Assembly (NCBI GenBank): GCA_025331125.1
Contig: JAOALB010000001.1
Span: 620,001-684,000, forward strand
Length of the DNA: 64,000 nucleotides
From: Mycogone perniciosa
Taxonomy: Eukaryota > Ascomycota > Sordariomycetes > Hypocreales > Hypocreaceae
Direction of reading: 5' to 3'
Below the pieces are notes generated by a model. That model saw only the letters and a program-made list of their open reading frames with translations, had not been told where the DNA came from and did no database searches. The position numbers were made by a program, and so were the translations under genes. This document shows positions 11,048 to 23,045 of the stretch, piece by piece (positions within the stretch are counted from its first letter, which is position 1; each line of letters opens with the position of its first letter).

Positions 11048-11835
11048 GTGCCAGGCTTGGAGATGCGGTCAGGCAGCGGTAGCAGCAGGGAGGCCTTTCA
11101 ATCGAATTCTGAACTCGCAGGAATGGCAGTGACAGCACCTGGGACAATCAATCAATCGCACTGCTGGAGCGAGATTGTTCGATCGAGCTTGGAGCTTCAG
11201 TGGAACAGTCGACCAGTTGTCCATCTCGATATCGTGGCCCGATGGACCGAAAGGGTTTAGCGTCATGCGTGGACTCCAGTACTCTAGCATTGGTGGTGAC
11301 GTAAGCATCAGCTTGTTATAGAACGATTGATGACACGCTTAAGCTTGTAACAATTTAGGTGGTAGACAGCAGATAGACAAAGTGATTGTGCCAGCCGGAG
11401 TCTCGAATGCCTTTGTTAGAAGTCTAGGGTTTGGTGGTCTTGCGCTGCAATTTGTTGTTGGTGGCACACCCACCATAGGAGACATCCTACTTGGTTTTCG
11501 AAGTACATTACCTAGTAGATAGCTTCACATTACGAAGTAGATGGGTAGTATTACAATAGCACATGCCTATCGCCTCCTCCAATAAATTGAATATGGGCTT
11601 TTCCAAAAACTATGACTCAATGATAACGTCCTCCCACATGGTAGAAATCTGGGCGCCGAGGGAGAGTCGAAAATAGCGTGGTCGATGAGCTTTCATTTGC
11701 GTCACAACATCATCACCACAATAGGACTAATCACGTATATATCACGGCAGTCTACTCGATTTCCCGAGGTCTTAATTTCAGATCCAGTCCCGTATTCAAC
11801 TCACGCCCTGAACCAAACTCACTCAATCGATCACC
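11048..11835. promoter_or_regulatory. Divergent promoter region OST5 / phosphatidylserine decarboxylase
   Basis: 788 bp between two start codons facing away from each other, so it must hold both promoters. I see no clear TATA box or repeated operator-like element. Short CAATCAATCAAT runs occur near 11149. Confidence 0.5.
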
Positions 11836-13054
11836 ATGTGGCTGCTGCAGATGCTGCATACCGTTATTGACACCCTGCTGGCATGGGTTAACTTGGTACC
11901 ATCCCAATGCATGGAATCTCAGGTGTTATGCTAACTCTCAGATAGGCCCAGCACCGGCAGACAGGTTGGCTGTCATTCGACCGAAAGGTATTGTCGAATT
12001 TACATTCTCGTTGACTGCCAGTACCGACTGAACATGCATTGTAGACCGGACGGTTCGAGCGCGAGCAGCTATCCCTCATGAAGAAGCTAAAGCTGCTGTT
12101 ACTCTTCAACCCCCTGATAGAATGGCTAGACAAAACCCATGCGATGCGGCTTTACTTCCTTGAGAAGTCCATTGAAACAGGTACGAGCCTTCTCTTCGCC
12201 CGCGGTTAGTGATGACCTAACTGGGTATCAAAGGGGGAGAAGATGGAGCCCCAATGTCCAAGCAGAGGATTAAAGGTTTCGTCGACGCATACGGCATCAA
12301 CATGGATGAATTCGAGCCCTCCGACTTGGATGCATACAACAACTTTGGAGACTTCTTCATTCGCGCGCACAAGCCCGGCTCTCGTCCGATCACCGAGCCT
12401 GACGATCCTTCTCTGGCCACTGTCGTTTGCGACTCTCGTGTAGTCGTATATGATTCTGTAGCCGAGACAAAGAAGCTTTGGATCAAAGGAAATGAGTTCA
12501 GTATTGCGAGCTTGGTGATGGACATGAAGCTAGGGGAGCAATTCAGCGACGCTGCTGTTGCGAGCTTCCACTTGTTGCCCCAAGATTACCATCGGTATCA
12601 CTCACCCGTGACGGGCAAGATCAAGCTGTTCAGAAGCATACCAGGGGACCATTACGAAGTCGGTCCCATAGCACTGCACAGCAAAGTGGACTTTTTAACT
12701 CGAAATCGAAGGGAATACATTGTCATTGAGACGCCGGAGTTTGGGGATGTACTAATTGTTGCAGTAGGGGCGGTCCACGTGGGAAGCGTTCAGTAAGTAC
12801 CTATACTCTGATAGTGATCCTCCGTCCTGCTAACAATGGGTAGGGTCCATGACCAGTGGCAGAATACAGGAGCCGATATCAAAAAGGGCGATGAAGTTGG
12901 CATTTTTCACTTCGGAGGTTCCTCCGTAATCGTCGCATTTGAACGAAACACGATCCAGTTTGATCATGACTTGGCCGACAGGAGCAAGCAGCAAATCCAA
13001 TCCATTGTAGATGTTGGAATGAGCCTTGGTAAAGCTCTGAGCCGGAAAGAGTAG
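11836..13054 (+). CDS. Phosphatidylserine decarboxylase (PSD family)
   Basis: Five exons, 11836-11895, 11952-11987, 12045-12180, 12234-12792 and 12844-13054, give 333 residues. All introns are GT-AG and all junctions keep frame. The acceptor at 11951 was chosen over one at 11941 because only it restores the frame into TGRFEREQLSLMKKLKLLLL. The enzyme decarboxylates phosphatidylserine to phosphatidylethanolamine and makes its pyruvoyl cofactor by self-cleavage. Visible are the central block FSDAAVASFHLLPQDYHRYH with the conserved His residues, then FRSIPGDHYEVGP, and near the C-terminus the processing motif GIFHFGGSSVIVAF. The GGSS there corresponds to the LGST/GGST of other PSDs. There is no C2 domain and no clear mitochondrial presequence. 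The short form fits the fungal 'PSD-related' enzymes rather than mitochondrial Psd1. Confidence 0.85.
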
Positions 13055-13682
13055 TAGTACCAGTAATATTAAGCCGGGGGGGACTATCATGAGACTGTAT
13101 CTAATGTTGGACACATAGCCCCCGCTTGCAGAAGGCAAGGGATGAAGACTGCTGTTTGCGACAATATGTAGCTTTGCAGAAAAGTACAATATTTGAATTC
13201 TTCTCACTGGCTTTGTTTGTGCACAATAGTATCGTCATAGCATCAGTAGTACTTTCGAATCAGGAGTAGGATGCCGTTTCATTGGAGTGGAACTGATTGA
13301 CTGATACCGGGCCATCATGAGTCACTCGTATTTGTGATCACTTAACTGTAAGGAAAGAGCATAATCGACTTGCATGGCATGCACTGCCCAAGTTTGCCTT
13401 GATGAGTAGAATGCATGTCTGGTGCCATTGAACGAAGTTGTGTGAATGACGCCGTAATGTGGACGATGAAGCATTGAAGAACCTTGAAGGGGCTTAGTGC
13501 ATTCCCTAGCCTCGCCCCGCAACTACGTAAGCAATAAGCTCGGACCATGCATATTTCAATCTACAAACGTGGTGGATAATGCATGATGCGCATCTGCTTT
13601 ATTACTCCGCGATCCTGATCCTGATCCTCGATTCACAATCAGTTGTCAACACTTCCACAACTTGCGCCGCACATTCTCAACC
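13055..13682. other. Spacer upstream of GCN5
   Basis: 628 bp holding the 3' flank of the decarboxylase gene and the promoter of GCN5. A short GATCCT tandem (about 13612-13630) is the only repeat I see. Confidence 0.55.
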
Positions 13683-15010
13683 ATGGCGGAAGTAAGGGAA
13701 GAGAGTGTGTTTCCCCCATTTCCAATTATGCGATTTTAATCCAAACCGTTAACAAGTCCTCTCAGGCAGCAAGCGCAAGGCCGAGGAGGATCCCTCTTCT
13801 CCCGTAGCCGCGAAACGAGTCAAACACGAGGGAGATTCCGCCGAGCCCTCAGACGAAAAGACACCCGAAATCAAGCCAATACCCTTTCCAGAGAAGGTAT
13901 GAGATGCAGCACACAATGCGCCCATCGCCCTCCCTCACGTACTGACCCTGCGCGCAGCCCGCCGTGATCGAAGAGCGCAACGGCGAAATCGAATTCCGCG
14001 TCGTCAACAACGACAACGAGCGCGAGTCCCTCATCATCCTCACCGGCCTCAAATGCATCTTCCAGAAGCAGCTCCCCAAGATGCCCAAGGACTACATAGC
14101 GCGCCTCGTCTACGACCGCACCCACCTCTCCATCGCCATCGTCAAAAAGCCCCTCGAGGTCGTCGGCGGCATCACCTACCGTCCCTTCAAAGGTCGCCAA
14201 TTCGCCGAGATTGTTTTCTGCGCTATTAGTTCTGACCAGCAAGTCAAGGGATACGGCGCCCATCTCATGTCCCATCTCAAGGACTACGTCAAGGCCACCA
14301 GCGACGTCATGCACTTCTTAACCTACGCCGACAATTACGCCATCGGCTACTTCAAAAAACAGGGCTTCACAAAGGAAATCACCCTGCCAAAGAACGTCTG
14401 GATGGGTTACATCAAGGATTACGAGGGTGGCACAATCATGCAGTGCTCTATGCTGCCCCGCATCCGATATCTCGAAATGGGCCGCATGCTACTTAAGCAG
14501 AAAGAATGCGTCCAGGCCAAGATCCGCGCCTACTCCAAATCCCACAACATCCACCCGCCACCCAAGGAGTGGAAAAACGGCATCTGCCAAATCAACCCGC
14601 TCGACATCCCCGCGATCCGCGCCTCTGGCTGGTCTCCAGATATGGACGAACTCGCCCGCCAGCCGCGCCACGGCCCCAACTACAACCAACTCCTCCACCT
14701 ACTCAACGACCTCCAAAACCACAACTCCGCATGGCCCTTCCTCGTCCCTGTCAACCGGGATGACGTGGCGGACTACTACGAGGTCATCAAGGAGCCCATG
14801 GACCTCAGCACCATGGAAAGCAAGCTCGAAGCCGATCAATACGCCACCCCCGAGGACTTCGTCAAAGACGCCAAACTCATCTTCGACAACTGCCGCAAAT
14901 ACAACAACGAAAACACCCCCTACGCCAAGTCCGCCAACAAGCTCGAGAAGTTCATGTGGCAGCAGGTCAAGGCCGTGCCCGAGTGGTCGCATCTCGAGCC
15001 CGAGAAGTAG
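13683..15010 (+). CDS. GCN5: Histone acetyltransferase Gcn5 (SAGA/ADA catalytic subunit)
   Basis: Three exons, 13683-13704, 13766-13896 and 13958-15010, give 401 residues. The first junction uses donor GTGTGT at 13705; the stronger-looking GTAAGG at 13692 would break the frame, so exon 1 is the least certain part. Gcn5 acetylates histone H3 tails as part of SAGA/ADA coactivator complexes in the nucleus. After a short charged N-terminus the GNAT domain runs from about residue 55 to 215. It has the catalytic Glu135 in [10 protein letters not shown] and the acetyl-CoA loop QVKGYGAHL (from 146), then [19 protein letters not shown] and [20 protein letters not shown] text (here GGTIMQC). A bromodomain fills the C-terminus (about 290-395: [20 protein letters not shown], then PMDLSTM). 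Similarity to yeast Gcn5 is strong throughout. Confidence 0.95.
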
Positions 15011-15963
15011 GGTTTCCCTTTGGCTTCGAGACGCCAGTCGCGCGTCAAGGCTGAACCAAAGTCGTAGACGATGCTTTCTTTTCATCATAAGTCTGTGTTT
15101 TTTTCTTGCCTTTTCTTAATGAGCTTACGAACCAGTTCGTTGTGGGAATGGAGTGGGGTGGGGGTGTGTATTTATTTGGATCAGCGATGGCGTTTTGGGT
15201 TTGATAGTACTAAGTAAGATCTTGATATCACGGGTTGGCCTGGGGAAACACGGCGGACTCGGCCGAGAAGAAATAGAGAAAGTCAAATGCAGAAAGCTGC
15301 TGGATAAGACACTCATAACTATAGGAAGATCCAGATAGAGTGTAGCCGAACAGTGTAGTATTCACGATGAGGACATTAACATGGCAAACTTGAGATCTAT
15401 TGCAATAAAAAAGCCTGAGAAAACACATTCCTGATGTGCCACAGAGCCTCGTCCTAATTACCAACTGGTATGACATGTCGCGCCGTCTATCGGCGCTCGT
15501 CTTTTTTTTTTAGAATTATTTTCCCTCGACGCTCAACAACCATGGGCCTTCCACCAGGTACTAGGGAATTGTCTCCATAGAAGGATTTTCCAAGTGAAAA
15601 AAAGAAAATATACGATAAAAGGAAAGCGCAAATTGTAGGGGTGATGTCAATTTCCCAAATCGCTGAGCTGTCCAAACTCCGAGCAGTGGCTGAGGAAACA
15701 AATGGGATGTGAGTGAAAGTTCTCGCTGACTTCATCAACATTGTCGCTACGACTGGCACATAGAGGGCTGGGCAGCGCGTGGCAACATGGGGGAGGGCAT
15801 TTGTCGATGTCTATAGTTTACTCATTCGGGTGTCGTAATGAAGAGAGGAAGAGGTTGTATAGCTTGAGTCCATGAAGGGTTTGGATCATCAATTTCAGTC
15901 GTGAGAGTGTTGCTGAGGAATGATGATAATTATCAAGAGAGAATGCTGGTTGCCCTCTTCATC
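15011..15963. other. Convergent 3' spacer after GCN5
   Basis: About 950 bp between two convergent genes, holding their 3' UTRs. T-runs occur near 15098 and 15503. No supported gene. Confidence 0.6.
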
Positions 15964-16974
15964 CTATGCACCAGAGGTCTCGGCTGTCCGCTGGCTGGTC
16001 CCAGACTCTCCTCCTGGTAGTCGAAGATCCGAGTAGGTGCGCCGAGGCCAAGGAACACGGAAGTTGCTGACATCTTCGGAAAGAATTGGTCGGGAAGAGT
16101 CTGAGGTGGCTGACTGCAAAGTTGATCGTGTTGCTGAGGTCTGAGCCTGTTCGTTTGGCATGGCGATCTCAGCTGCAATAGTTCGGCGTAGTATAGGGTG
16201 GAGGAAATCGGGAATAGAAGGCCACTGGTCAGCGCGAGCCAGCTCAAGCATGCCAGGAGGAATAAGCGTGGCAGGGATAAGGGCTGAGGTGGTTGTTCGT
16301 CGAAACATTTCCTCACTCATTCTCTCGGTAAGAATGGCTAGCTCGCCGGTTTCTATCGCGTTTTTGAGCCATTGCTCCCACTCCTCGTCCAGGACGACCG
16401 AGGTATCACCAGCATCACGCCTAGCAGCCTGAGCGCGCAGGTGCTCGTTGAGAGGCACACCCACGCTCTCGAGCTCCTCATCGCTCTCCTCGGCATCCAT
16501 GTTCTCGTCGTCATCCAAAGCTGCGATGTCGATGGTGGTTACCCTCACCGACCGGCGCCCTTGGACAGTGTGTCTATCGACGGGTTCCACCCAGTCCGGA
16601 AAGCCATCGGCCGTAGTGTCTCTGATGACAACGCCTTGTTCCTTCTCAAACTTCTCTTTAGCCCACTTTGTACCCTCCCACTTGGTGAGAGCTGAAATTT
16701 CGGCGTGGGTCAGACCCAGGGCGTCAAAGGCTCTAAAAAGGCGGCGGTGCCAGGCCCAGCGGCTGAGACGGATGCGGTGAGTGGGATGGGTGTAGTCCAG
16801 GCCAGGATATTTGGCCTCCTGGGTGTCAATATGGCCATAGAATGCCTGTGTTTCGTTGCGGACCTCGGGAATGAGACTGCGTTGGAGGAAGGCCTGGAAG
16901 TTCTGTGGGTCGCTGTTCTTCGGCTTGGGGAACATGTGCCCGTAAACGAGCTGGTCAACGGGTTGGCCCTTCAT
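15964..16974 (-). CDS. Conserved hypothetical fungal protein
   Basis: Single exon of 336 residues from an ATG at 16974 (MKGQPVDQLVYGHMFPKPKN). The N-terminal half looks ordered and rich in aromatic and basic residues (TQAFYGHIDTQEAKYPGLDY, RLSRWAWHRRLFRAFDALGL, ISALTKWEGTKWAKEKFE), with TADGFPDWVEPVDRHTVQ in the middle. An acidic linker with DDDENMDAEESDEELES follows. The rest contains a DEEWEQWLKNAIETGELAIL helix and a low-complexity Ser/Thr-rich tail. There is no signal peptide, membrane segment or catalytic motif that I can name. Strong codon bias and ordered composition support a real gene. It is convergent with GCN5. Confidence 0.75.
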   Translation of the reverse strand: MKGQPVDQLVYGHMFPKPKNSDPQNFQAFLQRSLIPEVRNETQAFYGHIDTQEAKYPGLDYTHPTHRIRLSRWAWHRRLFRAFDALGLTHAEISALTKWEGTKWAKEKFEKEQGVVIRDTTADGFPDWVEPVDRHTVQGRRSVRVTTIDIAALDDDENMDAEESDEELESVGVPLNEHLRAQAARRDAGDTSVVLDEEWEQWLKNAIETGELAILTERMSEEMFRRTTTSALIPATLIPPGMLELARADQWPSIPDFLHPILRRTIAAEIAMPNEQAQTSATRSTLQSATSDSSRPILSEDVSNFRVPWPRRTYSDLRLPGGESGTSQRTAETSGA

Positions 16975-19256
16975 GGTTGCGATGGATGGTTGCTGGGCGA
17001 GATTCCCGCCCAGACTTGTGCCAAAAAGAAGGCGTCGAGGCCGGTTGCGCCGGAGAAATGGACCAGGATATGAAATGAAGGTCGTCGGGTCGGGGCGAGG
17101 ATCTACTATATAGACTAGATCTAGCCTCGCAAGGGTCGATAAGATGAGGGAGTTGTGTGAAAGTCGAAGACGATAGATGTGAAGATCGAAGCTGCTGCGA
17201 AAATGGAGATTCGAATAAAAGTCGCAGGCACTACGTGCGCTTCCGTCTCGTGATGTTTGGCGGGCAGTTTCGGGCTAACTAGACTTGCTGGTGAGGCAGA
17301 CTAGCGGCGAGGATTGACGATGGGAATGATGGGAAATGACGGAATCGCGGCCGCAGGAATCAAGAGTGGGCAGAGCGTCTCGGGAGCTCCGGGGGCAACA
17401 GCGTTCGGGCTGTTGGCAGCGTGTCGTTGGAGAGACGGTGATAGTAGATAGAAAAACGAAGCTTGATTGTTTGCTAGAGGAAGAGTGAGGGAGAGATGGA
17501 TGAAGATGGAAAAGGGAATGGAGTGGAAGGCCCCGGAAGAAAAGAAAAGAAAAGGAAGGGCTGCCTGGTGGTTGTTCCTGCGGCAGGTGGTGTGGGATGG
17601 ATTGATGGATGGATGGATGCGGCGGCTTAGCTTGAAGGAGGATGATGAGTTGCTACGCGCACAACTAGTTCGCTGGCTAGGTGAGGTGCTACTTTGGCTT
17701 CGGCCACCCACTAAACCCACTAAACCCACGTTGTGTTTGCACATCCATCCACTAACATTGGTTCCCGTACGGAGAACCTACAGCGAACCCAGGGAACCCG
17801 GAGCGCAGGCAGGGATTCAGTCCAGGGAGCCTGGCGGCGTGAAGGCGATGCCTAGAATGCACATCATCCTGGGATGAATGGATCAGGATTACGAATAATA
17901 CTACTACTACTACGGAGTACGGAGTACGGAGTACTACTACTATTATCAGGGTCTGTCTGACATGGGGGTTGGTGGATTGCTGAAGGCAGCCAAGCGCAAA
18001 CCCCTTGGCTACCCACCATTATACTCCGTACGAAGTACTCGTAGGCTGCATGCAGAAAGAAGTACATGGGAACCCTCTCTTGTCCACATGCGCTTGTTGA
18101 CCAATCCAACAATCTGTGCAAAGCAAGCCAAAACCAACCATCTCATACGATACGATGACTTTGTTCGTATGTGCTCCGTACGAGTACTCGTAGCAGCAGT
18201 ACTCCGTACCTATGGGTGATCCATGCCGTGTTGCAGATAGAAAATACGAGTAGCAACGAATCGCATCCTTCTATTTCTGCATGTTGCGCGAACCACTGTG
18301 ATCGTCAGCATCACCGCACTATTAATACCCCAGTATTAGTAATATCCTCCCAATTCTAACTCCGAGTATTAGCGAGCTTACAAGTTCTTGTTGCAGACCC
18401 AACAACACTGGACAATGGTACCCATTTCCCAAGACTCCAACTGGCTGCATGCAGCATACTCGTAGCATGTATGTAAGCTCAGGGGGTGCTGTTTCTCTAG
18501 TCTGCATCAACGAAAACGTCATGGGCCAATCACTTGGTCCGAACCGCCAACAGGTCTCCCGCCCACGAAGGATTCATATTGTTCATCAGATCCATAGCCA
18601 TAATATTCGGACCCCGTCTGTGGTCTTAGCGGCCGCACAATGGCTTTGGCTGCCGGGGTGGCGTATCGATGATTCACTCACTCATCTGATTCTCACACCA
18701 TATTTTTGCCTCGGCCCGCCCTAATGATTACCTAGCTGGGCTTTTGCGTGCTCAAATTCCCACCATCAGATTCAAATACATACTAGATATTAATAAATAC
18801 TACATGCAGTTCAAGACGCTACGGTCCGGGTGATTCTTTCTGGTCATCGATGTGCGAGGGAAATGGAACCTCATTCGTCTCTGTCACTATCATTAGGATT
18901 TCGCATGAGCCCGGGTCACGGGGTCTTCAACACGAAATCATTCCTCGAGGTTCAACAACCACAAGTGTCGAGTCACAAGACCGATCTGTATGCATCTACA
19001 TAATACCTTGTAAGATGCGCATCTAATGTATTGCGTAACAGCGCCGCATCCGGAGACCTGTGCCTTCATCTTCATAAACATGGAGAGGATGCCCAAGTGC
19101 ATACGCCATATCACCGATAAGTTAATGCTTGTATATACAACAAATCACCACCATCAAAGCCAAGACCAAACATCGTCAAATACCATGCACGAAGGCCGTA
19201 GTTTCATAAATCCGTTTTCATAACATCGTAACAGCGTGACTCCCACAAGAGGGGTT
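16975..19256. other. Gene-poor spacer with a motif cluster
   Basis: About 2.3 kb between the 5' end of the gene starting at 16974 and the 3' end of the DUF7514 gene. A 136-codon frame at 17467-17877 has no recognisable features. Dense TACGGAGTAC-type motifs occur at 17911-17940, 18020-18045 and 18172-18210, including three tandem CGGAGTA units at the first site. Confidence 0.65.
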
Positions 19257-21172
19257 TTAGACGTAAGCCGGCTCTTGGTATCGTCTTGAGGGGGTCGGCA
19301 GGTCGTCATCTGCTGACCGCCTATCCCACTTCTTTCTGTCGTCCCTAAGGCGTTCCCTGTCTCGAAGATCCCAGGTTACCGGATCCCGCCGCCGGTCAAT
19401 GTCAGCGTGGCTGCTGGTTCGCCGTTGTGTCTCCGGCCGGCGCGGATGCTGTCGATCCCTCCGGCCGTTGGACTCCCGCTCCTCGTTCCGCTCGCGATCA
19501 AAATCGCCGGGGCGCCCTCTGTCCCTATAACGGTCCCTCTCTCGTTCTCGTTCTCGTTCTCTTTCTCGTTCTCGCTCTCGCTCTCGTTCTCTTTCTCGTT
19601 CTCTCTCTCGATCCTCGCGCATTCTCCGTCGTCTCCGGCGCTCATCCTCACTTTCAAGATCCGATGAATTGTCGGAGGCAAGATCGGAATAATTCTGGCT
19701 AAGACGAGATGGGGGCATATGCTCGCGACTTCTCCGTGAACGGATCGGTTCATTGACAGAGCTTTGCCTCGAGCTATTTCGGCTATTGGGGAGAATGTTG
19801 GAAACCGTCTCGCTCAGTTTATCTCGCAGGGCGCCGAGGGGACTCGTCCTTCTTCTCGAATCATCCACCCGATGGTCATTGCGATGGTTTCGGAACGAAG
19901 GTGGAGTGTTGGAGGCCGCTGGCGGCGGCGGTTGAGCTGTGGGAGACGGAACAACTCGGCGGATGGAGGGTGGAGGAGGCGAGACCGTACGGGGCTTCCT
20001 CTTGGCTTTGAGGTCCATAGGTTCCGGTAAAGACTCGTCGCCCGATGACTCGGGTGAGTAATGTCGTGGATGGCTATGCCTTCGAGCGTGTCCTGGCCGG
20101 TTGGACGCTGAGCGATCGGCATCAGGGTTTAGATATGTCCCCGAGTAACTAGTGCGTATCGTCTCTGGCTGCGGCTGCGGCGGTGGCGGCGAGGGATAGT
20201 CCGAGAAGCTTCTCCGCCTTGCCTGGTCATCCACAGGTCTCTCACGGCGATGTCTTTCTGGTGACCGCCTTGGGCTGGCATTTCCACCATACCTCTCACC
20301 GACACGAACGTAGTTGAATGGCCGCTCCGCATGCTCAGCATCGGCAGCCCGTGAGCGAGGCGGCGTTGAATGGAACTTGTCTCGGTGAACGTAAGTGAAT
20401 TTTGGTTCCGCTTGTTCAGAAGGCGGTTCGGGTTTGGGCTTAGGCTTAGGCTTCGACTCGGGCTTGGGTATGCTAGCCTCTTCTTTGTTTGCTTCATCAC
20501 GAAAGTTGTCGACACAGGACTTGTGCCAGTCGTCGACTTGGGGATCTGGCTGGGCGGGGAACACATCCGTGGGTAGATCCGGCGGGAAGATGTCACCTGT
20601 GTCGGGGTGTCTCAACTTCCAGTTCTTGACGGCATACTGGATAAAGGGAACATGTTCCTCAGGCCCAAGCAGAATCTCGACCGATTCCCATCGCGAAAAG
20701 CCTCGATACGTCAAGGCCGGAATAGAGGGTGGTTCGAAGTCACTCTTGGTTGGTTGAAGGCTATGCTGGCAGCCGGTGACCTGCCACATGTAGGAGATGG
20801 TCGGGTGTGGTGTCGAAAGGAAGAGGGCTGTTGCGCCGGAGAGGCGAGGTTAATATGTGGACCAAAGTCCTCTTGACAATTCCATTGACGTACAATCATA
20901 GTCGCCACCGACGGCTTTGTAAAAGGCGGCCAGTTTCTTGGGCGTCAGATACTTGTCGTTCTTGTCGCCAATCTCAGTGGTCTGGATTAATCGTTGTTAG
21001 CCTCGGCGCTTGAATGGTTTCCAAGGGAGAGGTCTGTCGAGCATACAATAAACAGCGCGATGGCCCTAAGCAGCGCATCAAACTGCATTGTCGGGCTTCT
21101 GTTGGCCTCAAACATGTACGCATATTTGATCGTCCCCGGCGACGTCGAGCCATCGGATTTTGGCGCCGCCAT
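19257..21172 (-). CDS. DUF7514-type protein with a long Arg-Glu repeat
   Basis: Three exons, 21172-21047, 20981-20894 and 20827-19257, give 594 residues. Junctions were placed so that the N-terminal domain reads FDALLRAIALFI / TTEIGDKNDKYLTPKKLAAF / SLFLSTPHPTISYMWQVTGC without a break. That domain (to about residue 150, continuing TYRGFSRWESVEILLGPEEH) matches what I know as fungal DUF7514, of unknown function. The rest is disordered: a Lys-Pro run (PKPKPKPKPEPP), many SR/RS and PPP segments, and a nearly pure Arg-Glu dipeptide repeat at residues 477-503. The RS/RE composition resembles nuclear RNA-binding or splicing-speckle proteins, but no RNA-binding domain is visible. It diverges from the Mpdu1-type gene across a 968-bp promoter region. 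Confidence 0.8.
19533..19613. repeat. Coding microsatellite of CTCGTT/CTCTCG units (Arg-Glu repeat)
   Basis: A hexanucleotide-like run of TCGTTC and TCTCGC units inside the DUF7514-type gene. On the minus strand it reads as alternating Arg and Glu codons. Replication slippage would change the length in steps that keep frame, so strain-to-strain length variation is likely. Confidence 0.9.
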
Positions 21173-22140
21173 GCTGAGCAGTAACTGACGATGGCGCTTC
21201 GCATCCAAAATGTGTGACGTTTCGGCGATAGTGATGTCAGCAGCAGCGGCGGTGAGGACACAGATAACTGGTCTTGGTGGAAGCCAAAGCTGGGAATGGC
21301 TGGAGCGATATGGAGAACCCAAGGTATGGTAGGACAAACCACTGACAAGAAATGAAATGATTTGATCGCGCAACGCAGCAAATCGCAACAAACGACCAAA
21401 CCAGCGGAAGTAGGTGGGAGCCCAGGGGATAGATAAACCGGGGCAGGCAGCTGGGCGCTTGATGCTATCCCTGCCTAGAAGCACGCTGCAAGGCCGACCT
21501 GTCGGCGACAGAGGTGACCAAACATGATGGATAAATGGAGCAGAGGCCCCTCTCGCAGGCTGACACGTGCATCCTGGCATGCAGCAGTGTGCAGGTCGCG
21601 CAAGCCTTGGTGGCTGATGATCAGTTTTGTCAGCCCGTCCCGTCCCGTTTTTTCCTGTCCGCTGCTGTAGGGAGCCTTGGAGTAGGTGGATTCGGTAGAA
21701 ATGACTCGAACCAACTTCTGAGTGCCCTGTGATGGAGTAGTAGTAGTAGTATTAGAGTGCGGCGCTTAATTCTGACGCCTTTGGTTGACTGAACTTTGAT
21801 CGAGGAGGGACATTCTCCGGACAGTACTCCGTAGTGACGTTTCTCCCAGCGAGCTACAGGTAGTAATATGGAGTACCGAGTACTTCGTACTCTGGAGCCA
21901 TTGTCGCCTGTGGCTAAGCAAACGAGGCAGCCACATGGCCCCAGAGCTCCCGCTAGGCTGATGTCATTGATGGACCGAGATCCCAGGCACAACTTCCAAG
22001 CGCAATCTGGCCTGAGCAGGGGTGCACCTAAAGCTTCGCGCCGGCTTCGTCTTATCTTGGCAAGGCGACTATAGAAAGGACTTCGTATAAAATTCATACT
22101 TTTACTTTCACCGAGACTGCTCCATAGCCTCGCCATCATC
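21173..22140. promoter_or_regulatory. Divergent promoter region DUF7514 gene / MPDU1-type gene
   Basis: 968 bp between divergent start codons. It contains two intergenic-motif copies (near 21825 and 21877) and a possible TATA-like TATAAAAT at 22087-22094, about 50 bp before the ATG at 22141. Confidence 0.5.
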
Positions 22141-23045
22141 ATGGACGCCCTCCGCTCCGTTGTCCAGCCCATCACCCACAACCTCCCGGCTCCGATCCGA
22201 GATCTCGGTGTCTCCATCGTCGGCGAAACCTGCTACAAGGCGCTCCTCCTCGACGTTGACATCGAAAACACCGAGTGCGTCAAGCTCGCCATCAGCAAGG
22301 GCCTGGGCATTGGCATTGTCGCCGCCTCTGCCGTCGTCAAGGTGCCGCAGATCCTCAAGCTCACGCAATCCAAATCCGCCGAGGGCGTCTCCTTCTTGTC
22401 GTACCTGCTCGAGACCAGCGCGTACATCATCTCCCTCGCCTACAATGTCCGCAACGGCTTCCCCTTCAGCACATTTGGCGAGACGGCTTTCATCCTGAGT
22501 CAGAACGTCATCATTTCTGTGTTGGTCCTGAACTATAGCGGCAGGCCGGCGGCAGCTGCTTTCTTTGTTGCGGCGCTAGCAGTGAGCGCTGCTGTCTTGT
22601 TCGCGGATAATGCTGTGGATATGCAGATGTTGAGCTACCTTCAAGCCGGTGCGGGAGTCCTTGGTGTTGCCAGCAAAGTCCCCCAGATTCTGGCAATTTT
22701 GCAAGAGGGAGGCACTGGTCAACTCAGCGCCTTTGCTGTTCGTCCTCCCCCAAATCGTATAAGCTCATGAGAATCTTTGGCTAATCATGTGCGTAGGTCT
22801 TCAACTACTTGGCAGGCTCCTTGTCGCGCATCTTTACCACCCTTCAAGAAGTCGACGATAAGCTGATTCTCTACGGTTTCATCTCTGGATTCGTCCTCAA
22901 TGCTATCCTCGCGCTCCAGATGGTCTACTACTGGAATGCGCCATCCGCCAAGGCTAGGGGCAAACAGAAGGAGGTGTCCGTTGACGCTCAGGGTAGTTCA
23001 ACTGCAGTACCTAAGAAGGGACCTACGACACGGCGCCGTGGTTAG
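22141..23045 (+). CDS. PQ-loop membrane protein of the MPDU1 (mannose-P-dolichol utilization) family
   Basis: Two exons, 22141-22737 and 22797-23045, give 281 residues. The intron has donor GTTCGT and acceptor GTAG, and the junction reads LSAFAV/FNYLAGSLSRIFT. Two PQ-loops are visible, VPQILKLTQSKSAEGVSFLS and VPQILAILQEGGTGQLSAF, each followed by hydrophobic helices, with further helices between and after (about seven in total). This arrangement and the paired 'SAEGxS' and 'QLS' motifs are those of MPDU1/Lec35, an ER protein needed for use of dolichol-phosphate-mannose and -glucose in N-glycan and GPI synthesis. The tail after the last helix is basic and probably cytosolic (GPTTRRRG). Length matches the family (about 250-290). 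Confidence 0.85.

Noticed and set aside
14427..15119. 230-codon frame overlapping GCN5 exon 3 and an antisense 129-codon frame
   Set aside because: Shadow frames created by the strong third-position C bias of GCN5; Ser/Thr/Pro-only composition.
17703..17730. CCCACTAAAC repeats looking like telomeric repeats
   Set aside because: Only two units, and the fungal telomere unit is CCCTAA; no wider array.
22108..22368. Antisense ORF over the start of the MPDU1-type gene
   Set aside because: Shadow frame; the sense frame carries the PQ-loop motifs.
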